DNA from: Flavobacterium sp. UBA5153
GTDB lineage: Bacteria > Bacteroidota > Bacteroidia > Flavobacteriales > Flavobacteriaceae
NCBI GenBank assembly: GCA_002413745.1
Contig: DHXP01000057.1
Coordinates: 26,439-90,438 of the forward strand
DNA length: 64,000 nucleotides
Reading direction: 5' to 3'
A program made the translations under genes and the position numbers. Under the pieces are notes generated by a model, which was given only the letters and a program-made list of their open reading frames with translations, searched no databases and was not told the origin of the DNA. Positions 18,657-26,747 of the stretch are shown here, piece by piece; position 1 is the first letter of the stretch; the number at the start of each line of letters is the position of its first letter.

Positions 18657-18992
18657 ATGACTATTCCCTTCCAAACCATCGACTGGAGCAACATAGAAAA
18701 AACGGAACACAAAGGCGAAACCGGAACTTCGTTTTGGCAAACGATGCAATTGGGTGGACTTCGAGTTCGTAAAGTGGAATATTCGTCAGGTTATCTGGCA
18801 GATCATTGGTGTCAAAAAGGACATATTGTGCATTGCCTGGAAGGCGAATTCATCAGCGAACTGATAAACGGAGAGCAATTTCTTCTCACAAAAGGAATGA
18901 CGTATATCGTTTCTGACGATTTGAGTTCCCATCGTTCCATTGCTGCAAATGGTGTTACTTTATTGATTATTGACGGGGATTTTTTGAAATAA
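18657..18992 (+). CDS. DHCW-motif cupin-fold protein
   Basis: 111-residue single-domain cupin. The ADHWCQKGHIVHCLEGE stretch (residues about 47-63) carries the His/Cys/Glu cluster that defines the DHCW-motif cupin group and probably binds a metal. A second motif region is near VSDDLSSHRS. These small cupins have no assigned reaction. The start ATG sits in an AT-rich leader shortly after the divergent higBA promoter. Composition is closer to core genes than to the hig module. Confidence 0.87.
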   Translation: MTIPFQTIDWSNIEKTEHKGETGTSFWQTMQLGGLRVRKVEYSSGYLADHWCQKGHIVHCLEGEFISELINGEQFLLTKGMTYIVSDDLSSHRSIAANGVTLLIIDGDFLK

Positions 18993-19020
18993 TACCAATT
19001 CTTTTCTAGATTAGTCCAGT

Positions 19021-19077
19021 TGTCAGTTCGAGCGCAGTCGAGAACCATTGCTTCATCTCGACTGCGCTCGATGTGAC
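19021..19077. repeat. Dispersed palindrome, TTCGAGCGCAGTCGAGA type
   Basis: TTCGAGCGCAGTCGAGA (19027-19043) pairs with TCTCGACTGCGCTCGA (19056-19071), framed by TGTCAG and TGTGACA. Its core equals the short palindrome at 10327-10344; partial copies lie near 21103-21140 and 27205-27252. Confidence 0.7.
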
Positions 19078-19216
19078 AAAAAAATATCATACTAATATAT
19101 ATTGACTATTGGTATAATCTGAAGTATGAAAAACACCTAAAATCTTTTTCTTATAAAAATATTCTTTATATTTACTCGATTAAAAACAGAAAAACTAACC
19201 TTTAAAAATACATAAA

Positions 19217-19327
19217 ATGGCAAAAAGTCAAGACGCAAAGAAAACCTTAAAAAAAGAACCTCTTAAAACCGCCAAGGAAAAGAAAGAGGAAAAAAGAGAA
19301 AAGAAAAACAGTCCAAAAAGAGACTAA
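19217..19327 (+). CDS. Very small, highly basic protein
   Basis: 36-residue reading frame starting MAKSQDAKKTLKKEPLKTA and ending SPKRD. More than 40 percent is Lys/Arg, with repeated KEKKEEKREKK character. It is likely disordered and nucleic-acid or ribosome associated, by composition only. Support for being real: an ATG, an A-rich leader with a TATATTTA box at 19167-19174, and two tandem intrinsic terminators directly after it (19371-19411 and 19420-19447). Similar tiny Lys-rich proteins are, to my knowledge, common in Flavobacterium. Function unknown. Confidence 0.65.
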   Translation: MAKSQDAKKTLKKEPLKTAKEKKEEKREKKNSPKRD

Positions 19328-19341
19328 AATTAGTGATCAGC

Positions 19342-19361
19342 CTGCCTGTCGGCAGACAGGT
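19342..19361. repeat. GC-rich palindrome CCTGCCTGTCGGCAGACAGG
   Basis: Same family as the palindrome inside purM (56660-56673, GCCTGCCGGCAGGC). Here it is intergenic. Confidence 0.6.
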
Positions 19362-19370
19362 GTTCAGATT

Positions 19371-19411
19371 ATAGTGTTCAGTTTCGTTTGATACTGAACA
19401 CTATTTTTTTT
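19371..19411 (+). terminator. Intrinsic terminator
   Basis: ATAGTGTTCAGT (19371-19382) pairs with ACTGAACACTAT (19393-19404), followed by a T run. Confidence 0.85.
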
Positions 19412-19419
19412 AATATAAC

Positions 19420-19447
19420 AGTCCGCTTTGCGGACTATATTTTTTTT
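19420..19447 (+). terminator. Second intrinsic terminator
   Basis: AGTCCGC (19420-19426) pairs with GCGGACT (19430-19436), then ATAT and a T run. Confidence 0.75.
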
Positions 19448-19451
19448 ATTC

Positions 19452-19536
19452 GCCACGAATTACACGAATTGGCACGAATTCAAGTTTAATTGACTCATTT
19501 TTAATAAAAATTCGTGTAATTCGTGTAATTCGTGGC
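19452..19536. repeat. Inverted repeat of CACGAATT units
   Basis: The left arm GCCACGAATTACACGAATT and the right arm AATTCGTGTAATTCGTGGC (ending 19536) are built of 8-10 base units repeated in each arm. It lies in the spacer between the small basic gene and pepD. Confidence 0.65.
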
Positions 19537-19596
19537 AAAAATATTTTTTGGTGTCGTTAACGGATAGTCCTGTTTTTTAATACTGAATTCTAATTA

Positions 19597-21060
19597 CTAT
19601 TTTTTTACCGGAATATTCTCCAGAATTTCCAATACAAATTTCCAGAATTTTTGAGAAGACGAAATACTTGCTCTTTCATCAGGAGAGTGCGCCCCTTGAA
19701 TCGTTGGTCCAAAAGAAATCATATCCATATCAGGATAATTAGTTCCAAGAATTCCACATTCCAAACCGGCATGACAAGCCACTACTTTTGGTTTTTCGTC
19801 GTTTTGTTTCTCGTAAACATTCACCAATAAATCCAAGATTTCTGATTTCACGTTTGGTGTCCAACCCGGATAAGAACCAGCCAAATTCACTTCACAACCG
19901 CTTAACTCAAAAGCAGAACGCAGTGCATTTGCCAAATCAAACTTGGAAGTTTCCACCGAAGAACGCGTCAAACATCCAATGGAAATTTCGCCATCCTTGA
20001 TGATTACACGAGCTACATTATTAGAAGTTTCTACCAAATCTTCCATATCGGCCGACATCCTGTAAACGCCATTGTGCGCTGCATAAATGGAACGGATAAT
20101 TCCTTCCTGCACGCCCAAATCCATCACTTTTTTCGGCAAATCGCATTTCACGATTTCGATTGTCAAGTTCGGCTCGGTAGTTTTGAATTCGGTTTTGATG
20201 TCGTTGATGATTTCCTGCATATCAAAAATATAGGCTTCATCATACATTCCGGCAACGATAACTTTGGCAACACTTTCTCTCGGAATTGCATTGCGCAAAC
20301 TTCCTCCGTTGATTTCGGAAACTTGTAAACCAAAGTTTTCGAAAGCATCAAACAATAAACGATTCATTATTTTGTTGGCATTGCCCAAACCTTTGTGAAT
20401 GTCCATTCCTGAATGTCCCCCTTTTAGTCCTTTCACGGTAATGATGTAGCCAACGGAATCTTCTGGAGTTTCCTCTTCGTGATACTCTCTTGTTGCCGTA
20501 ACGTCGATTCCACCGGCGCAACCAATGTCGATTTCGTCATCTTCCTCCGTATCCATATTCAAAAGGATTTCACCTTGAAGAACTCCGCCTTTTAGGTTCA
20601 AAGCGCCCGTCATTCCAGTTTCTTCATCTATCGTAAAAAGTGCTTCGATAGCTGGATGTTTGATTGTTTTAGATTCTAAAATTGCCATAATCATTGCCAC
20701 TCCAAGACCATTATCAGCGCCAAGCGTAGTTCCTCTGGCACGAACCCAATCGCCATCGACATACATATCGATTCCTTGTGTGTCGAAATCGAAAACGGTG
20801 TCGGAATTTTTTTGATGCACCATATCCAAATGACCTTGAAGGACAATTGGTTTACGATTTTCCATTCCGGCAGTAGCAGGTTTGCGGATAATCACGTTTC
20901 GAATTTCGTCTTCAAATGTTTCTAATCCCAACGAATTTCCAAAAGTTGTAATAAACTCGATAACGCGTTCTTCTTTTTTGGAAGGACGAGGAACTGCATT
21001 TAAATCGGCGAATTTGTTCCAAAGTGCTTTGGGTTCCAGATTTCTAATTTCTTGGCTCAT
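19597..21060 (-). CDS. pepD: Aminoacyl-histidine dipeptidase (PepD, M20 family)
   Basis: Cytosolic zinc dipeptidase that splits Xaa-His and other dipeptides. It is 487 residues, matching E. coli PepD (485). Metal-site motifs are intact: QGHLDMVHQ (first His and Asp), TLGADNGLG (bridging Asp), DEETGMTGAL (catalytic Glu and ligand Glu) and MDTEED further on. The lid domain covers about 205-395 and includes KGLKGGHSGMDIH, the dimer-contact His region. The C-terminal metal His lies in GAHSPDER. The start ATG at 21060 gives MSQEIRNLEPKALWNKF, a normal family N-terminus. It is transcribed alone. Confidence 0.96.
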   Translation of the reverse strand: MSQEIRNLEPKALWNKFADLNAVPRPSKKEERVIEFITTFGNSLGLETFEDEIRNVIIRKPATAGMENRKPIVLQGHLDMVHQKNSDTVFDFDTQGIDMYVDGDWVRARGTTLGADNGLGVAMIMAILESKTIKHPAIEALFTIDEETGMTGALNLKGGVLQGEILLNMDTEEDDEIDIGCAGGIDVTATREYHEEETPEDSVGYIITVKGLKGGHSGMDIHKGLGNANKIMNRLLFDAFENFGLQVSEINGGSLRNAIPRESVAKVIVAGMYDEAYIFDMQEIINDIKTEFKTTEPNLTIEIVKCDLPKKVMDLGVQEGIIRSIYAAHNGVYRMSADMEDLVETSNNVARVIIKDGEISIGCLTRSSVETSKFDLANALRSAFELSGCEVNLAGSYPGWTPNVKSEILDLLVNVYEKQNDEKPKVVACHAGLECGILGTNYPDMDMISFGPTIQGAHSPDERASISSSQKFWKFVLEILENIPVKK

Positions 21061-21167
21061 TATATCTATTTTTTTTGTTTAAAGTTTAAGGTTTTGCCCT
21101 TCGTCTCTCGACTGCGCTCGTGACGACGCGCTCAGGGTGACGGCACAAAATTGCACAAATTCTATTG

Positions 21168-21485
21168 TCATAATTCCAATATTTTGATGAGATTATTGTT
21201 GATTTTTTGTAAATCTAACGTGTTCAATTCTCCTAATTTACCTAGAATTAAATCTTTGTCAATTGTAGTGATTTTTGATAATCGAACTAGAGAAGATTTC
21301 TTTAAACCATTGAAATTATCAGGTTCTAAAAGAATATCATAGGAATTTTGCCATTTGAATTGGGTTGTGACAAAAGCCACAATAACATCCAAATCTGAAA
21401 CAACCAAAACCAATGCAGGTCTTATTTTCTTGCCTTTCAAATCGGTAAACGGAAAAGAAAGAAGAACAATGTCTCCTTTTTTCAT
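21168..21485 (-). CDS. MazF/PemK-like toxin
   Basis: 105-residue mRNA interferase of the MazF/PemK/CcdB-fold group. It begins KKGDIVLLSFPFTDLKGKKIRPALVL, with the GDIV strand and the K(K)RPALV basic loop used in RNA cleavage. The helix region GLKKSSLVRLSKITTIDK matches the family's S-x-V/I-R-x-x-K-I motif. It is the second gene of a pair: its ATG overlaps the antitoxin stop by four bases (21482-21485). RNA target unknown. Confidence 0.88.
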   Translation of the reverse strand: MKKGDIVLLSFPFTDLKGKKIRPALVLVVSDLDVIVAFVTTQFKWQNSYDILLEPDNFNGLKKSSLVRLSKITTIDKDLILGKLGELNTLDLQKINNNLIKILEL

Positions 21486-21709
21486 TGGTACTTTTCTTTT
21501 AAATCGTTCACCTGATAAAGTTCTTCTTCGCTATGAAGAAACTCATACGATTTTGAATTTGAAGTGAGCGTTTTAATACCATCGGAGATGATTTTATCAT
21601 CAATCCTGCTAGCCAAAAAACTTACATAATCTGACACTTCCTGAATTCTAGAATCAGAAAGTTGATGTAATTTTTCGATGGTGATTTTAATGAGTTCTTC
21701 TCTTGACAT
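21482..21709 (-). CDS. Antitoxin of the MazF-like pair
   Basis: 75-residue acidic helical protein with no DNA-binding motif that I can name. The N-terminal part (REELIKITIEKLHQLSDSRI, then VSDYVSFLASRID) resembles DUF2281-type antitoxins, and the C-terminal tail EFLHSEEELYQVNDLKEKY is the likely toxin-binding segment. It comes first in the operon and overlaps the toxin start by ATGA. A TAAATTTG -7 box lies at 21764-21771 on this strand. The assignment rests on position and overall character. Confidence 0.8.
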   Translation of the reverse strand: MSREELIKITIEKLHQLSDSRIQEVSDYVSFLASRIDDKIISDGIKTLTSNSKSYEFLHSEEELYQVNDLKEKYQ

Positions 21710-21798
21710 AGCTTTCGAGATATTTTAGTACACACAAAAATGGGCTAAATTTTTTTAGTTTCACAAATTTACAAAAAAGAAAACCTACTTCTTAATTT

Positions 21799-22920
21799 AT
21801 GATTAATTTTATCGCCAAAAGCCAATTAATGCAACGCAAATACATTCTTCCCCTATTACTCCTATTTCAAATTCTATTCCTGAAAATAATTGTGTTTTTC
21901 CCTGAGTTTGTAGAACGGTTTTACAGCAATGGTTTATATCCGATTATTTCTAGATTTTCGAGAATAACCTTGGGAAAAATTCCGTTTTCTGTTGGAGATA
22001 TTATCTACGGAATCGTGATTATATATGTTCTGAAATCAATTGTTAAAATTAGAAAATCTTGGACCCGAGGCGCAGCCGAACGGAGCGGAGCTAAAAAGGA
22101 ATGGAAAAACGCTGTTTTAAAAACGCTAAGTATTCTTTCGGTAGTTTATTTCCTGTTTCATTTTCTATGGGCAATGAATTATTACCGTCAACCGCTTTTC
22201 GAAAAAATGAAAATCGAAAGAGATTACACAAATGCCGATTTATTGACTTTTACCAAAAAACTGATTGCCAAAACCAACGCCATTCAAACCCAAATCACCA
22301 AAAACGACAGTGTGAAAGTGATTTTCCCCTATTCGCAAGAACAGGTTTTCGAGATGAATTTGGATGGTTATCAAACGCTCTCCAACCAATATCCATTCTT
22401 TAACTACACGAATCCCAGCATCAAGAAATCGCTTTTTAGTTTGCCGTTGACCTATATGGGTTTTGGTGGTTATTTGAATCCTTTTACCAATGAAGCTCAG
22501 GTAAATTATTTGATGCCAATGTATAATTCCCCAACAACGACCTGCCATGAAATGGCGCATCAAATGGGTTTTTCCAGCGAAAGTGAATGTAATTTTATTG
22601 GGTTTTTGGCTTCCGTGAAAAATGACAATTTATACTTTCAATATTCGGGATATAGTTTTGCTTTGCGGTATTGTTTGGGCAATTGGCAAATTCGAAACGA
22701 GAAAGTTTTTGACGAATTACTGAAAACCGTTCATCCCGGAATCTTGAAAAACTACAAGGAAAGTGAGGATTTCTGGAAACAATATGAAACTCCCATCGAA
22801 ACAGGTTTTCATATTTTTTACGACAATTTCCTGAAATTCAACCAGCAAAAAGACGGTATGGAAAGTTATAGTAAATTCGTGAATTTGATGGTGGGTTATT
22901 ATGGGAACAGAGAGTTGTAA
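21799..22920 (+). CDS. DUF3810 membrane protein with HExxH site
   Basis: 373-residue protein of the DUF3810 family. Three hydrophobic segments lie near the N-terminus (about 10-30, 55-80 and 110-125), followed by an extracytoplasmic domain containing TCHEMAHQMGFSSESE (HEMAH at about 250-254). This is a zincin-type HExxH with downstream Glu, so it may be a membrane metallopeptidase. An in-frame repeat-derived stretch encodes RSWTRGAAERSGAKKEW (about nt 22050-22105, core CCCGAGGCGCAGCCGAACGG) in a cytosolic loop between helices 2 and 3. An alternative start at 21829 would shorten it by ten residues. Confidence 0.87.
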   Translation: MINFIAKSQLMQRKYILPLLLLFQILFLKIIVFFPEFVERFYSNGLYPIISRFSRITLGKIPFSVGDIIYGIVIIYVLKSIVKIRKSWTRGAAERSGAKKEWKNAVLKTLSILSVVYFLFHFLWAMNYYRQPLFEKMKIERDYTNADLLTFTKKLIAKTNAIQTQITKNDSVKVIFPYSQEQVFEMNLDGYQTLSNQYPFFNYTNPSIKKSLFSLPLTYMGFGGYLNPFTNEAQVNYLMPMYNSPTTTCHEMAHQMGFSSESECNFIGFLASVKNDNLYFQYSGYSFALRYCLGNWQIRNEKVFDELLKTVHPGILKNYKESEDFWKQYETPIETGFHIFYDNFLKFNQQKDGMESYSKFVNLMVGYYGNREL

Positions 22921-23011
22921 AAACTAAAAAAAGTCATAAAATAGCCCCGATTACTTCACTTTGCTTTTATTTTCATAGGAGTTCAGTGAACTTCGTTTGA
23001 AGTGGAAATCC

Positions 23012-23054
23012 TTTTATACCCTGTCAGGGTTTAAAACCCTGACAGGGTATAAAA
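23012..23054. repeat. Long perfect palindrome, CCTGACAGG type
   Basis: TTTTATACCCTGTCAGGGTT and its reverse complement form a stem of about 20 bp around a TA centre. It lies between DUF3810 and the sigma factor gene. Related palindromes: 33024-33057 and 53828-53860. It may also act as a terminator. Confidence 0.75.
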
Positions 23055-23164
23055 GATTGTAACGAAAAACGGGACGACTGCCTATTTAAATATCGGAAGT
23101 TTGTGCTCCTGATTAAAATCACTTAATTTGTAACAAAATCATTTTTTTGTCCACTAACTTAAAT

Positions 23165-23659
23165 ATGAGCGAGAATTTAGAACAGTCTTTTGTGCAGCAA
23201 TTGAAGGCCAATCAGAATATAATCCACAAGATTTGTAGGTTGTATACGAATGGCGATGACGCGCATAAGGATTTGTTTCAGGAAATCACGATTCAGTTGT
23301 GGAAGGCTTTTCCAAAGTTTCGGGGCGACAGCAAGTTTTCGACATGGGCGTATCGCGTGGCCTTGAATACGGCAATCACTTTGTACCGGAAAAGCACACG
23401 CGCCGTGAAGACGGTGGATTATGAAAAACAGCCCTTTTTTATCAGCCAGGAAGAATATAACTTTGAGGAGGAAGAGCGACTAAAGCTAATGTACCAAGCT
23501 GTTTATCAATTGAACGACATTGAAAAAGCCTTAGTTTTTATGTATCTGGAAGACAAGGATTATGCAGAAATTTCAGAGACTTTGGGGATAAGCGAAGTGA
23601 ATGCACGGGTGAAAATGAATAGAATAAAAGGGAAATTAAAAAAAATATTAAATCCTTAA
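23165..23659 (+). CDS. RNA polymerase sigma-70 family (ECF-type) factor
   Basis: 164-residue two-domain sigma factor. Region 2 covers about 20-85: DLFQEITIQLWKAFPKFRG with SKFSTWAYRVALNTAI. Region 4 covers about 110-160: YAEISETLGISEVNARVKMN, the -35-binding helix-turn-helix. It lacks regions 1 and 3, as in ECF factors. The ATG at 23165 is preferred over a TTG at 23147. Its stop overlaps the start of a membrane protein gene (TAATG at 23657-23661), so the two are translationally coupled, like many sigma/anti-sigma pairs. The signal is unknown. Confidence 0.92.
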   Translation: MSENLEQSFVQQLKANQNIIHKICRLYTNGDDAHKDLFQEITIQLWKAFPKFRGDSKFSTWAYRVALNTAITLYRKSTRAVKTVDYEKQPFFISQEEYNFEEEERLKLMYQAVYQLNDIEKALVFMYLEDKDYAEISETLGISEVNARVKMNRIKGKLKKILNP

Positions 23660-24306
23660 TGATTATGAAAGAGCTGGATTTATTGAAAAAAGATTGGCAA
23701 AAGAGCGGGAATTCTTTTGAGCAGATATCGGAAGCGGAAATTTACAAGATGTTGCATACAAAATCATCTTCGATTGTGAAATGGATATTGATTATAAGTA
23801 TTTTGGAATTTCTTTTTTGGAGCCTACTTACTGTATTTTTAAATGATGATAGTTACCAAAATAAACTTCAAAAATATGGTATTGAAAATTTTATGTTCGC
23901 GATAAACATCATAAATTATTTGGTAATTATTGTGTTTATTTATGTGTTTTATAAAAACTACAAGACTATCTCCACGACTGATTCGACACATCAATTGATG
24001 ACAAATATCCTAAAAACCAGAAGAACCGTTCAAAACTATATTTGGTATAATCTTGCCGTGATTACGATCAGTATTATTATTTCAATTGTAATGGTGTTTT
24101 ACCATAATTCAGAGTTTATTACCCTGATGAATAATGCGATTTCAAAAGGTCATCAATCCCTTTTTATCGCCATCAGCATTGGTGTTTCGGCAATATTTAT
24201 TATGGCGGTAATCGGCTTGTTTTGGTTGTTTTACAGATTGTTATACGGGATATTACTCCGAAAACTATATGCCAATTATAATGAATTAAAGAAAATAGAC
24301 TTATAA
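23659..24306 (+). CDS. Membrane protein coupled to the sigma factor, possible anti-sigma
   Basis: 215-residue inner-membrane protein with a cytosolic N-terminus of about 35 residues (ELDLLKKDWQKSGNSFEQIS, helical) and four hydrophobic segments (about 36-55, 77-97, 133-155 and 172-197). There is no zinc-binding HxxxCxxC and no periplasmic sensor domain. The one-base stop/start overlap with the sigma gene and the cytosolic N-terminus argue for a role in holding or modulating that sigma factor. This is inference from context, not from a recognised domain. Confidence 0.75.
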   Translation: MIMKELDLLKKDWQKSGNSFEQISEAEIYKMLHTKSSSIVKWILIISILEFLFWSLLTVFLNDDSYQNKLQKYGIENFMFAINIINYLVIIVFIYVFYKNYKTISTTDSTHQLMTNILKTRRTVQNYIWYNLAVITISIIISIVMVFYHNSEFITLMNNAISKGHQSLFIAISIGVSAIFIMAVIGLFWLFYRLLYGILLRKLYANYNELKKIDL

Positions 24307-24337
24307 AAAAAGAGACTTGAAAAGCCTCTTTTTTTAT
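24305..24337. terminator. Bidirectional intrinsic terminator
   Basis: AAAAAAGAG...cttgaaaag...CTCTTTTTTT between convergent genes. Confidence 0.85.
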
Positions 24338-24340
24338 AAA

Positions 24341-25150
24341 TTAATATTCCCATTTTCTTAATTTATTAAGTTCTTCCTCAGCTTTTATTTCTTCAGCTGG
24401 AATTACTTTTAGGAACGATGGATGTTGCTCGATGGCAAACTCTATTTTTTTGCAAATTTGTTCGATGGTATCGTTTTCATAATCGATTTCTAAAGGAGGT
24501 TTGATGATGAATGATTGCAGAATTCCTTTCTTTTTCATTCGCAATCCTTTTTTATCAAAGGAGCGTCGGAAGCCGTCGATTACGATTGGTACCACAATAG
24601 GTCTGTGTTGTTTGATGATATGGGCGGTTCCTTTACGAACGGGTTTGAATGATTTAGTCGTTCCTTGCGGAAAAGTGATTACCCAACCGTCATTCAGTGC
24701 GATTTTAATGTTTTCGGTGTCGTTTGGATTTACTTCCCGTTTTTCGGTCACGTCTTTCCCTTTTTCACGCCATGTTCTTTCTACCGTAATAGCGCCAATA
24801 TAGGATAGAATTCTGGGTAATAAACCCGCTTCCATTGTTTCTTTAGCGGCAACATAATAAATGTTCATTTTGGGTTGCCAAATGTATCCAATGTTTTTAA
24901 TGGTGTCTTCGCGACCACTCAGGCTAGCATTAAAAACGTGAAACATGGCGACCACGTCGGCAAAATAAGTTTGGTGATTGGATATAAAAAGGACGTTAGT
25001 ATCTGGCAATGTTTTGATAATTTCGGATCCTTCGATTTGCAATTCATTAAAACCCCTATAACGTCTATGGGTTAAAACCGCAAAAATTCGGATTAACCAT
25101 TTTTTTATGAAAAGGATGTGTCCAAAAGGATTTCTTTTAAATAATCCCAT
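24341..25150 (-). CDS. Lysophospholipid acyltransferase (PlsC family)
   Basis: 1-acyl-glycerol-3-phosphate acyltransferase-type enzyme of the cytoplasmic membrane, 269 residues from the ATG at 25150. An upstream in-frame ATG at 25261 would overlap the NUDIX gene by 61 bases and add an unrelated tail, so it is rejected. Motifs: block I SNHQTYFADV (variant NHxxxxD), block III region TFPQGTTKSF (FPEGT type with Gln for Glu) and IVVPIVIDGF. The Gln in place of Glu is a modest variation. It begins 50 bases after the NUDIX stop on the same strand and probably shares its transcript. Confidence 0.9.
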   Translation of the reverse strand: MGLFKRNPFGHILFIKKWLIRIFAVLTHRRYRGFNELQIEGSEIIKTLPDTNVLFISNHQTYFADVVAMFHVFNASLSGREDTIKNIGYIWQPKMNIYYVAAKETMEAGLLPRILSYIGAITVERTWREKGKDVTEKREVNPNDTENIKIALNDGWVITFPQGTTKSFKPVRKGTAHIIKQHRPIVVPIVIDGFRRSFDKKGLRMKKKGILQSFIIKPPLEIDYENDTIEQICKKIEFAIEQHPSFLKVIPAEEIKAEEELNKLRKWEY

Positions 25151-25200
25151 AAAATTATGTGTTGTGTAAAATTGGTCTACAAACTTACGAAAAATATAAT

Positions 25201-25839
25201 TTAAAGCACCTTTTTCAACACTTCTTTCAACTCGCTCAGCATCATTGCCGTAGCTCCCCAAACTATATGCTCATTGATTTTGAAAGCCGGCATAATGCTA
25301 TTTTTCGAATAAGAAGTTGACATTTCGGTGTTTACGATTATCTCGTCACTTAAAAAATCAGACAATGGCAATTCAATTATATTCGCCACTTCGACAGCAT
25401 CAGGAATAAATATAATTTCCTCCCTGCAAATTCCCAAAAACGGATACACCATAAAATTACTCGGCGGAATATACAAATGGGTAAAAGACCTGACAATATC
25501 GATGATGTCAGGATGAATTCCAATTTCTTCGTGGGTTTCACGCAAAGCCGTATTTTCAAAAGTTTCATCCTTTGGTTCGTATTTGCCGCCCGGAAAAGCT
25601 ATTTGGGCAGAATGGACGCCTTCATAAGAATTCCGAACGATGAGCACCAAATGTGTCTTTCCTTTTTTAGGATAAAACAACATCATGACGGCGGCAAATT
25701 TTGGATTTTTGCTCTCCATTTCCAAATTTTTTAAAGTTTCGATTCTCTCCGGTGGAGCCATTTTATAATGCGCTTCTCCGGCAGGAAGTTTTGCTTCAGT
25801 TAATTTTGGAACATATTTTAAAAATTCTTGAAAATCCAT
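25201..25839 (-). CDS. NUDIX hydrolase, CoA pyrophosphatase type
   Basis: Cytosolic hydrolase likely to split CoA or its derivatives into phosphopantetheine and ADP. It is 212 residues from the ATG at 25839; a TTG two codons upstream is part of a CTTTG box and is not favoured. The Nudix box is complete: GGKYEPKDETFENTALRETH, then EEIGI. It is preceded by VHSAQIAFPGG, the CoA-subfamily signature. It is followed on the same strand by the acyltransferase gene. The next gene upstream is divergent (25981, plus). Confidence 0.93.
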   Translation of the reverse strand: MDFQEFLKYVPKLTEAKLPAGEAHYKMAPPERIETLKNLEMESKNPKFAAVMMLFYPKKGKTHLVLIVRNSYEGVHSAQIAFPGGKYEPKDETFENTALRETHEEIGIHPDIIDIVRSFTHLYIPPSNFMVYPFLGICREEIIFIPDAVEVANIIELPLSDFLSDEIIVNTEMSTSYSKNSIMPAFKINEHIVWGATAMMLSELKEVLKKVL

Positions 25840-25980
25840 AATCAAAGCCTATTTTTGCACATTGGAAAGTGTTATAAATATAGTCCAGAAAATTATAATG
25901 TGCAAATTTTCGTAAATCAAAAAAAGCAGTAGTTTCAATGGAAATGAAGATAACAACAACAATTTTAAAACTTAATATCA

Positions 25981-26424
25981 ATGTATAGCAAAGAGGAAAC
26001 CCAAAGGTTAAAACGGGAATTCTGGGTTGCTTTCGCCGAAAAATATCCCAGAAAATGGGTTTTATACGACACGAAAATCAAGGACTTTTCTTTTAAATTT
26101 TACGTTGACAACAAAAAAGCGCAAGTTTTAATAGATATTGAACATCGAAATGATGACAAACGGATTGCCTATTTCGAAAAAATGGAATCCTTAAAAAACA
26201 TACTGGAAGACGATTTTATTAAAGATTTGGTTTTCGAAAAAGACTTTACCCTCGAAAACGGAAAAACAATCAGCCGAATCTGGGTCGAAAAAACAGGCGT
26301 TAGTGTCAGCAACAGAAACTATTGGGATGAAATTTTCGATTTCTTCAACGAAAAAATGCATGCTGCCGAAATGTTCTATTTAGAATACGGAGATTACATC
26401 AAGGATTTAGAAATGAACACTTAA
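25981..26424 (+). CDS. DUF4268 domain protein
   Basis: 147-residue cytosolic protein of the DUF4268 family, common in Bacteroidota. The chain is essentially the domain: FWVAFAEKYPRKWVLYDTKI, then a mixed alpha/beta part (FYVDNKKAQVLIDIEHRNDD) and a C-terminal helical part (YWDEIFDFFNEKMHAAEMFY). DUF4268 also occurs as a C-terminal module in nuclease-like proteins, but this copy has no added catalytic part. Function unknown. It is convergent with DUF3820, with a one-base gap between the stops. Confidence 0.87.
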   Translation: MYSKEETQRLKREFWVAFAEKYPRKWVLYDTKIKDFSFKFYVDNKKAQVLIDIEHRNDDKRIAYFEKMESLKNILEDDFIKDLVFEKDFTLENGKTISRIWVEKTGVSVSNRNYWDEIFDFFNEKMHAAEMFYLEYGDYIKDLEMNT

Positions 26425-26425
26425 A

Positions 26426-26656
26426 TCACGGTTTAGGATACCGTTTTCTAATATTCCTTATTAATTCTTCGAGACCGTTGAGTTTTAGTTCGTAAACCAG
26501 TTGCAATTGCTCGCCTAATTCTCCTTTCGGGAAGCCTTTATTGCTGTACCAAACCACATAATATTCGGGTAAATCTATGAGATATTTGCCTTCATATTTA
26601 CCGAAAGGCATTTTGGTATGGGCAAGTTTGATAAGTTGTTTTTGGTTTTTGTCCAA
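26426..26656 (-). CDS. DUF3820 family protein
   Basis: 76-residue protein. The PFGKYEGKYLIDLPEYYVVW stretch followed by GFPKGELGEQLQLVYELK is the DUF3820 signature. The usual length is 70-80. No ATG exists in frame upstream, so the TTG at 26656 (read as Met) is the best start. Function unknown; some family members are associated with DNA-handling proteins, but nothing here adds to that. It lies downstream of OsmC on the same strand after 91 bases containing a palindrome. Confidence 0.85.
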   Translation of the reverse strand: MDKNQKQLIKLAHTKMPFGKYEGKYLIDLPEYYVVWYSNKGFPKGELGEQLQLVYELKLNGLEELIRNIRKRYPKP

Positions 26657-26723
26657 GTCTAAAAGTTTAGGGTTTGAATGTTTAAGGTTTAAAGTTCAAC
26701 CTGAAAACTGATTACTGTGACTG

Positions 26724-26741
26724 TCCCGATAGCTATCGGGA
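26724..26741. repeat. Perfect palindrome TCCCGATAGCTATCGGGA
   Basis: 18 bp perfect inverted repeat just after the OsmC stop, of the same core family as 3521-3540 and 6528-6543. Confidence 0.7.
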
Positions 26742-26747
26742 ACTAAT

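Noticed and set aside
19452-19536. Possible CRISPR-like array of CACGAATT units
   Set aside because: Units are too short, in inverted order and without spacers; no cas genes in the window.
25151-25261. N-terminal extension of the acyltransferase
   Set aside because: It overlaps the NUDIX coding region, and the added residues have no family match.
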